Shown here: one piece after another, positions 1 to 7,500 of the stretch
Layout: the number at the start of each line of letters is the position of its first letter
How positions within the stretch are numbered: the stretch's first letter is position 1
Made by a program: the position numbers and the translations under genes
From: Pseudomonadota bacterium
GTDB taxonomy: Bacteria > Pseudomonadota > Gammaproteobacteria > Burkholderiales > Burkholderiaceae_C
NCBI GenBank assembly: GCA_963205375.1
Contig: CAUJJV010000091.1
Span: 1-35,339, forward strand
Direction of reading: 5' to 3'
DNA length: 35,339 bases
The notes under the pieces: generated by a model
Seen by the model: the letters and a program-made list of their open reading frames with translations, nothing else
Told to the model about the DNA's origin: nothing
Databases searched by the model: none

Positions 1-506
1 TATTGCAGGGCGCGCTGCAGTACCTGCGTATTGGCCAGTGGAACTTCGGCTTGGCCAAAACCCACGCAACCGGCATCCGCCAGTTGCTGCATGGGCGCGA
101 GCACCTCGCCAGCCAGCGCACGCGTGAGCGCGCCCAGCGGCAGCACACGCGGGCCACCCTGCAGCTGGGTACGGTAATGCAGCATTTCCACCAGACCAGC
201 TTCGTCGAGCACCGGCGTGGTGTCGGGCGGACACACCAGGGTGGTGACGCCACCAGCCGCAGCCGCGGCGCGCTCGCTGCTGAGCTCGCCAGCCCGAGGG
301 CGACCAGACTCACGCAGGCGTGCACACAGGTCCACCAGACCGGGCATCACGATGCAACCAGTGGCATCCATCACCTGGTCCGGCACAAAGTCGTTTGCTA
401 CATTTTTAATAGCTACCACCGCACCATTGGCGAGGGCTACATCGGCTTTTTCATCAAAACCACTGGCCGGATCGATGACGCGGCCACCCTGGATCAATAT
501 CTTCAT
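1..506 (-). CDS. pyrC: Dihydroorotase, 3'-truncated by the window edge
   Basis: Reverse-strand translation [36 protein letters not shown]...[19 protein letters not shown]; start overlaps the pyrB stop (ATGA), immediately downstream of pyrB. Confidence 0.9.
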   Translation of the reverse strand, partial: MKILIQGGRVIDPASGFDEKADVALANGAVVAIKNVANDFVPDQVMDATGCIVMPGLVDLCARLRESGRPRAGELSSERAAAAAGGVTTLVCPPDTTPVLDEAGLVEMLHYRTQLQGGPRVLPLGALTRALAGEVLAPMQQLADAGCVGFGQAEVPLANTQVLQRALQ

Positions 507-1465
507 GCTTCATTCCCCGCAACGATGCTCATCACTGCCATGCGCACTGCAATACCAAACGTCACCTGCGGCAGGATCACGCTCTGATTGCCATCCACCA
601 CCGCCGAGTCAATTTCCACACCGCGGTTGATGGGACCGGGGTGCATCACGATGGCATCGGGCTTGGCCAGCAGCAGCTTCTCGGGCGTGAGGCCAAAGCT
701 CTTGAAGAACTCATGCATTGAAGGCAGCAGCGCACCGCTCATGCGCTCGTTCTGCAGGCGCAGCATGATGATGACGTCGCAGTCCTTGATACCTTCTTCC
801 AGCGTGTGGCAGACCCGTACGCCCATCTGGGCCATGTCGGACGGCACCAGCGTCTTGGGTCCCACCACGCGCACCTCGGCAGCACCCAGGGTGGTCAGGG
901 CATGGATATCAGAACGCGCCACCCGCGAATGCAGCACATCGCCCACGATGGCCACCGTAAGGTTGGAAAAGTCCTTCTTGTAGTGGCGGATGGTGAACAT
1001 GTCCAGCAACCCTTGTGTGGGGTGGGCATGGCGGCCGTCACCGGCATTGATCACATGCACATGGGGTGCCACGTGCTGGGCGATCAGGTAAGGCGCACCC
1101 GACTCACTGTGGCGCACGACAAACATGTCGGCGGCCATGGCACTGAGGTTGGCAATCGTGTCGAGCAAGGACTCGCCCTTGGAGGCACTGGAGCGTGCGA
1201 TGTCGAGGTTGATCACGTCGGCCGACAGGCGCGTGGCAGCAATCTCGAACGTAGTGCGGGTGCGCGTGGAGTTCTCGAAGAACAGGTTGAACACACTCTT
1301 TCCCCGCAGCAGCGGAACCTTCTTCACTTCCCGGTCATTGACCGACACAAAGTTGGTTGCAGTGTCCAGGATGTGGGTCAGGATGCTCTTGGGCAGCCCT
1401 TCGATGGAAAGCAGATGGACCAACTCGCCATGCTTGTTGAGTTGCGGGTTGCGTTTGTACAGCAC
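503..1465 (-). CDS. pyrB: Aspartate carbamoyltransferase catalytic subunit
   Basis: Contains [44 protein letters not shown]; 320 aa. Confidence 0.97.
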   Translation of the reverse strand: MLYKRNPQLNKHGELVHLLSIEGLPKSILTHILDTATNFVSVNDREVKKVPLLRGKSVFNLFFENSTRTRTTFEIAATRLSADVINLDIARSSASKGESLLDTIANLSAMAADMFVVRHSESGAPYLIAQHVAPHVHVINAGDGRHAHPTQGLLDMFTIRHYKKDFSNLTVAIVGDVLHSRVARSDIHALTTLGAAEVRVVGPKTLVPSDMAQMGVRVCHTLEEGIKDCDVIIMLRLQNERMSGALLPSMHEFFKSFGLTPEKLLLAKPDAIVMHPGPINRGVEIDSAVVDGNQSVILPQVTFGIAVRMAVMSIVAGNEA

Positions 1466-1468
1466 CGG

Positions 1469-2053
1469 TTATCCCTCCTTCACGTTAAAGCTGAACACAC
1501 CGGCATCGCTGCGTGCCAGCGCCAGTGACTGGCTCTTGCCCAGGGTGACGCGCGCAGCAGCAAAGTCAGCCTGCACCGGCAACTCGCGCCCCCCCCGATC
1601 CACCAGCACCGCCAGCCGGACACAGCCGGGGCGCCCGTAGTCAAACAGTTCATTGATCACTGCGCGGATCGTGCGGCCGGTGTACAGGACGTCGTCCAGG
1701 ATCAGGATATCCGCCCCATTCACATCGAACGGCAATTGCGTCTGCCCGCCCGAGGCCAGGCCGCGTTGCGCAAAATCGTCGCGGTGCATTGAGGAAGAAA
1801 TCGCACCCGCCTTGCCCGGAAGATTCAGGTCTTTCTGCAGGCGCTCGGCCAGCCAGGCACCACCCGAAGTAATGCCCACCAGGCGCGTCTCTGCGCCACA
1901 CAGTGAGCGCACACCGCGTAGCAATTCACGGTACAGCGCCTCCGCATCCAGCAATAGTGCCCCCACGCTCCGCACTGACGTGTCGTCGCTGCCCCCCATG
2001 GGGGCCTTCGCGTCTTGGGACGGCCCTGCGCCGCTCAAATTCAAAGTACTCAC
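1469..2053 (-). CDS. pyrR: Bifunctional pyr operon regulator / uracil phosphoribosyltransferase PyrR
   Basis: PRPP-binding motif ILILDDVLYTGRTIRAVINEL; upstream of pyrB. The start at 2053 is GTG overlapping the ruvX stop (GTGA). A downstream GTG/TTG start is possible. Confidence 0.9.
   Translation of the reverse strand: MSTLNLSGAGPSQDAKAPMGGSDDTSVRSVGALLLDAEALYRELLRGVRSLCGAETRLVGITSGGAWLAERLQKDLNLPGKAGAISSSMHRDDFAQRGLASGGQTQLPFDVNGADILILDDVLYTGRTIRAVINELFDYGRPGCVRLAVLVDRGGRELPVQADFAAARVTLGKSQSLALARSDAGVFSFNVKEG
1959..2038 (-). repeat. Palindromic GC-rich repeat-like segment encoding the PyrR N-terminal extension
   Basis: Contains the perfect palindrome CCCCCATGGGGG (1993-2004) flanked by GCGCAGGGCCGTCCCAAGACGCGAAGGCC and GCAGTG/GTGCGGAGCGTGGGGGC-like segments. 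Confidence 0.5.
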
Positions 2054-2475
2054 GTCAAACTCCTCAGAAACTGTTCCAGAATGATGCAGGCCGACGCTGC
2101 ATCGGCATCCTTGGCACCACTGGCAATCGCCTCCGTGGTGCTGTAGCGCTCATCGACCTCAAACACCGGCAAGTGGAACCGGCCGTGCAGTTGCCGGCCA
2201 AACTTCTTGGCACGCGCGGTGTTTTCATGCGCAGCGCCGTCCGGGTGGTACGGCACGCCAATGACGATGGCATCGGGCTGCCATTCCTTGAGCCGCAGGG
2301 CAATGTGGTCAAACCGGGCATCCCCTTGCGCCACGATGGAAGCCTGCGGTTGGGCGGTGCCCAGAATGCGGTTGCCCACCGCGACGCCGGTGCGCTTCAT
2401 GCCGAAATCGAAAGCAATAAAAGTGGAAAGCGATGCCGGCACTGCCACGGCGCTGGCCATGGGCGCAGCGTTCAT
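2050..2475 (-). CDS. ruvX: Holliday junction resolvase-like protein RuvX/YqgF
   Basis: FIAFDFGMKRTGVAVGN ... VIGVPYHPDG ... VDERYSTTEA; adjacent to yqgE as in many proteobacteria. Confidence 0.93.
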   Translation of the reverse strand: MNAAPMASAVAVPASLSTFIAFDFGMKRTGVAVGNRILGTAQPQASIVAQGDARFDHIALRLKEWQPDAIVIGVPYHPDGAAHENTARAKKFGRQLHGRFHLPVFEVDERYSTTEAIASGAKDADAASACIILEQFLRSLT

Positions 2476-3071
2476 GCGTGCCCCACCTGGGACGAGATCA
2501 TCCAGGCCTGCAGCCCCAGCAGGGACAGGGCCTTGGCATACCGCTGGTCTACTGGCGTGTCAAAAATCACTGCCGGATCAGCCCCCACCGTCAGCCAACT
2601 GTTTTCGCCGAGTTCGGACTCCAGCTGGCCTTCACCCCAGGCCGAATAGCCCAGCGACACCAGCACCTTGCGGGGGCCCGCACCACTGGAAAGGGCCTCC
2701 AGCACATCCCGGGAAGTGGTCATTTCCAGTCCGCCGGGAATCACCATGGTGGACGCATACAACGGCTCATCCGATTTTTCAGGTGAGACCAGGATCGACT
2801 CGTGCAGCACAAAACCGCGCTCGGTCTGGACTGGGCCACCCTGAAACACGGGGCTGTCCGTCAAATCTGTCCGGTTGAGGGGGAGGTCCACCTTGCTGAA
2901 CAGGGACTCCATCCGCATGTCCGCAGGTTTGTTGATGACAAGCCCCAGGGCCCCCCGTTCACTGTGCTCGCACACATAGACCACACTTTTGCCAAATATT
3001 GCATCGTCCAATGCGGGCATTGCGATCAAAAAATGGTTCGTGAGGTTGATAGGAGCAGAATCGCCAGACAT
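2472..3071 (-). CDS. yqgE: UPF0301/YqgE family protein (DUF179)
   Basis: NHFLIAMPALDDAIFGKSVVYVCEHSERGALGLVINKP, VFQGGPV; 4-bp overlap with ruvX. Confidence 0.93.
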   Translation of the reverse strand: MSGDSAPINLTNHFLIAMPALDDAIFGKSVVYVCEHSERGALGLVINKPADMRMESLFSKVDLPLNRTDLTDSPVFQGGPVQTERGFVLHESILVSPEKSDEPLYASTMVIPGGLEMTTSRDVLEALSSGAGPRKVLVSLGYSAWGEGQLESELGENSWLTVGADPAVIFDTPVDQRYAKALSLLGLQAWMISSQVGHA

Positions 3072-3092
3072 GAACTGATTTTAGCGGCTGGG

Positions 3093-4586
3093 ATGCATCC
3101 ACAATTTTCCAAAGGACTGGTCTGGTTCCGGCGCGACTTGCGCTGCCACGACAATGCCGCACTGACCGCGGCCCTGCAGCAGTGCGCACAAGTGCACTGC
3201 ACTTTCGTTTTCGACCGGGCGATTCTGGACCCTTTACCGCGCCAGGATCGCCGTGTGGAGTTCATTCGTGAATCGCTGGTAGAGCTTGATGGCAATCTGC
3301 GCACCCTGGCAGCCAAGCCGGATGCTGGGCTGATCGTGTGCCACGGACAGGCAGCGGAAGAAGTCGTGCAACTGGCCCAGGCCCTGGGCGTTGACGTCGT
3401 CTTTGCGGCACACGATTACGAACCCCAGGCCGTGGCACGCGATGAAAGTGTGCGTCGCCAACTACAGGACCTTGGCATCGCTTTCCAGACCGTCAAGGAC
3501 CACGTCATTCTGGAGCGACGAGAACTGCTCACCCAGGCAGGGCACCCGTACGGAGTTTTCACTCCCTACATGCGCGCGTGGCGCAGGCGCCTGGACGAGG
3601 CCCCGATTGCACAGTATTCCATTGGCTCCCTGGGGCAAGCCCTAGCTGCACGACCACAGCCCCATTGTCAGCCAGTCCCCAGCCTGGAGATGCTGGGCTT
3701 CGAAGCCACCAACCTACAGCAGCTCCGTATTCCTGTCGGAGAATCCGGGGCACGCACACTGCTCGACGATTTCTGGGAACGCATGGACCAGTATGACCAG
3801 ACGCGAGACTTCCCGGCCATCAAGGGACCAAGCTACCTCAGTGTGCATTTGCGCTTTGGCACCGTGTCGATCCGGCAGCTGGTGTCACTGGCACTGCAGC
3901 GCCAGATGGCGGGCAGTACCGGGGCGTCCACCTGGCTGGGCGAACTGATCTGGCGCGATTTTTATTTCCAGATACTGGCCAACTTTCCTCATGTGGCAGA
4001 GCGGGCCTTCAAGCCGGAATATGACTCCATTGCCTGGGAGCAGGGAGCACATGCGCAGAGCCTGTTCAAAGCCTGGTGCGATGGCAAGACGGGCTTCCCG
4101 CTGGTGGACGCCGCCATGCTGCAGCTCAACCAGACGGGGTATATGCACAACCGATTGCGCATGGTGACAGGCAGCTTTCTGGTCAAACACCTGGGTATCG
4201 ACTGGCGTTGGGGCGAACACTACTTTGCCGAAAAGCTCAATGACTTTGACCTGTCTGCCAACAACGGCGGCTGGCAGTGGGTCAGCTCCAGTGGTTGCGA
4301 TGCCCAACCCTACTTCCGGATCTTCAATCCGGTCAGTCAGAGCGAGAAATTTGATGCAGAAGGAAAATTCATCCGACGGTACCTGCCGCAGTTGGCGACG
4401 CTTGGCCCCAAGAGCATCCATGCACCCTGGCTGGCCAAACCGCTGGAGATGGCCGCGTCAGGCGTAGTACTGGGCAAGGACTACCCGACGCCCATCATCG
4501 ACCTGGCCGCGGCACGCGAACGCACCCTGCAGCGCTATGCCGTAGTACGCAAGACGGTTCAAGCCTCAACGGCAACACCGCAATAG
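3093..4586 (+). CDS. phrB: Deoxyribodipyrimidine photolyase / cryptochrome family
   Basis: In-frame ATG at 3093 gives MHPQFSKGLVWFRRDLRCHDNAAL; C-terminal FAD domain TGFPLVDAAMLQLNQTGYMHNRLRMVTGSFLVKHL...NNGGWQWVSSSGCDAQPYFRIFNP. Confidence 0.93.
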   Translation: MHPQFSKGLVWFRRDLRCHDNAALTAALQQCAQVHCTFVFDRAILDPLPRQDRRVEFIRESLVELDGNLRTLAAKPDAGLIVCHGQAAEEVVQLAQALGVDVVFAAHDYEPQAVARDESVRRQLQDLGIAFQTVKDHVILERRELLTQAGHPYGVFTPYMRAWRRRLDEAPIAQYSIGSLGQALAARPQPHCQPVPSLEMLGFEATNLQQLRIPVGESGARTLLDDFWERMDQYDQTRDFPAIKGPSYLSVHLRFGTVSIRQLVSLALQRQMAGSTGASTWLGELIWRDFYFQILANFPHVAERAFKPEYDSIAWEQGAHAQSLFKAWCDGKTGFPLVDAAMLQLNQTGYMHNRLRMVTGSFLVKHLGIDWRWGEHYFAEKLNDFDLSANNGGWQWVSSSGCDAQPYFRIFNPVSQSEKFDAEGKFIRRYLPQLATLGPKSIHAPWLAKPLEMAASGVVLGKDYPTPIIDLAAARERTLQRYAVVRKTVQASTATPQ

Positions 4587-7500
4587 CTGCGCACCAATTC
4601 CAGCAACTGGTCTTCAGAATACGGCTTGCCAAGGTAGTGGTCCACGCCGAGTTCACGGGCATGCTCCCGATGCTTCTCGGCGATCCGCGAGGTGATCATG
4701 ATGATGGGCAGGTCGCGCAGCTTCTCGTCTGCCCGGATATTGCGCACCAAGTCAAAACCATCCATGCGAGGCATTTCGATGTCGGAGAGCACGACAGCGG
4801 GCTTTTCTTCCTGGAGGCGCTCAAGGGCCTGCAAGCCATCGTTGGCCAAGGCCACTCGGTAGCCTTCGCGCTTGAGCAAGCGCTGCGTCACACGCCGCAC
4901 CGTGATGGAGTCGTCTACCACCAGCACCAATGGCAGGAGGTCCACGCCCATGTTGACCACACTGCTGGAGGCAATACCCTGAACTGGAGAACTGGCCTGC
5001 TTGTGCAACAGACGGGCCTGTTCGCCATACACCGTCGCGAGCGCAACGGGGTTGTAAATCAGTACCACGGAGCCCGAAGCCAGCACAGACATGCCGGCTA
5101 GTCCTGGCAGTCGCGCCAGCTGAGGGCCCAAGTTCTTCACCACGACCTCGCGGTTGCCCAGCACTTCATCCACGTGCATGGCCAGCCGCTGGCCCGCACT
5201 TCGGAACACGGCCACCTGGGATGTCTTGGTGACGGGCTCCATACTCTTGGCAGAAATTTGAAGCAAGGCACCAGCCCAGAAGAAAGGAACCAACTGCCCG
5301 GCCATGTCATAGGCATCATCGGCATACGCCTTGTCCAGGTGGGCACTGGGAATCCGCAAGACGGTTTCCATCAGGTTGGCTGGCACACCAATAGTGAACT
5401 CGCCCATCCGCAGCATCACCACCTGGGTGACCGCTGTGGTCAGCGGCAACACCAGTTTGAAGGTCGTACCGCTACCCAGCTGGGTCGCGGTCTCGATGCG
5501 TCCGCCCAGAGCATTCACCTCCGATCGCACCACATCCATGCCGATACCGCGGCCGGACAACTCTGTGATGTGATCAGCCGTTGAGAATCCCGGCATGAAC
5601 AACAGTTCTGCAGCCTCGGCCTCAGACAAATTGGCGCTGTCCATAACCAGTCCGTTAGCCACTGCCTTGGCGCGAATCTTGTCCAGATGCAGACCGCCAC
5701 CATCGTCGGTGAAAGCAACCGACACGTCGTTGCTTTCCTGCTGAATCGTGATGGTAATGGTGCCGATCGCTGGCTTGCCGGCCTCGGCGCGCGCTGCTGC
5801 ACTCTCGATACCGTGGCCCACCGCATTGCGAAGCATGTGCTCGAATGCAGGCGTCATGCGGTCCAGAACGCCACGATCCATTTCAATCGAGCCGCCCACA
5901 ATGTCGAGCTTGACCTGCTTGCCGGATTCTTTCGCTGCCTGACGAACCACACCATACAGCCGGTCCGAAATACCTTCAAATTCGACCATCCGCGTACGCA
6001 ACAGGTCACGTTGTAGTTCACGCGCCTGGCGCCCTTGTGCAATCAGATCATCTTCCGTACCCTGCACAGTGCGCTGAAGGCTGCGTTGCACCGTGGCCAC
6101 GTCGTTGACCGACTCAGCCATCATGCGGGTGAGCTCCTGAACACGGGTAAACCGGTCGAATTCCAGAGGGTCGAAGCCCTGTGCGGCGTCCTTGGTTTGG
6201 GCCAATCGGGACTGCATTTGTGACTCTGCCTGCAACTCCACATCGCGCAGTTGCTGGCGCAACCTGACAAGATTTTCGTCCAGCTCGAAAAGCGATGTGC
6301 GCAATTGGGAGAGTCGCGACTCCATGCGCGATCGACTGATCATCACCTCTCCCGCCTGGTTGACCAGACGATCCAGCAATTGCGACTTCACCCGTACAGA
6401 CTGATTGGCAGTCGAGCGTACGGGTGCCGGAGCAATCCCCTCCACCCCAGCCGCTTTGGCGACTGGTGCAAATGGCTTGGCCGCGACAGCAGCTGACGTG
6501 GCAACAGCGGCTTCCTGAGGCAGCACTTCCTGCGCCTGCGATTCCTGACCCAAGCCCTCAAAAGTCGCCTGCAATGCATCAAAACGCGACAGCAGGGGCT
6601 CCAGCTGCACAGCCTGAAGATTCTCCGAACCCAGCTGCTCAATGCTGGACTCCATGCGGTGGGCCATTTCGCCCAAACGCATTGCGCCTGCGAGGCGCGC
6701 ACTTCCTTTGAGCGTGTGCAAGACCCGCAGTATTTCACCGCGAGCACCCAGATTGTCTGGCCTTGCAACCCATTGGCGCAATGCCGTACCCAATGCGGGC
6801 AACAATTCCTGCGCCTCTTCTTCAAAAATGGGCAACAAATCCAGGTCGATGTTGTCTACAGCGTCGATATCCTCCACATGCGCATCAACGACATTGAGAG
6901 GTGCTGCCACCGCTGCCACCGCATTGTGTACAGGCGCTTCCTCCAGCTTCTGGACCGGGACCTCTTCTTCCTCTATGGCGGAGGGGGTGAGCGTTTCAGC
7001 CATTTCCATCAAACGGGATTCGGTCACTGGCTCACGCTCGGACTCCAACTCCAATTCAGGCGCAAGGAAGTCCGTCTCGATGATCGCCTGCAAAGCCTCC
7101 AGTACTGCCGCATCGGGTTCTTTGAGAAAACCGGCAGCAAATTGATGAAGCAGCCGTCGAATATCTTCCGAAGCATTATTGAAAACCAGAGCGTGACCCG
7201 CCTCGCCCTGACCGTGCAATTGCACATGCTGAAGAGCATGCTCCAGAGCGCGTGCCATCTCGGACAGTGCGGAGAAGCCCACAGTGGCAGAGCTTCCTGA
7301 CAGTGAGTGCGCCAAAGCCACGGCCGCATCTGGCAGCGGCCGATGCAGTTCCAGCGCCCATTCGCTCAGCTCCGTCTGCAGGCGGCGCGACCACTCGTCC
7401 GCCTCATTCAAATACACGTTGTACAGCGGGATGCTCAGACGCAATGGCCCAATGACCTTGACTTGCTCGTCACCACCGCTATTTTCTTCCGGCTCAACGG

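Noticed and set aside
2802-3092. N-terminal extension of the photolyase ORF
   Set aside because: Lies antisense to conserved yqgE; conserved photolyase sequence starts at MHPQFSKGLVWFRRDL.
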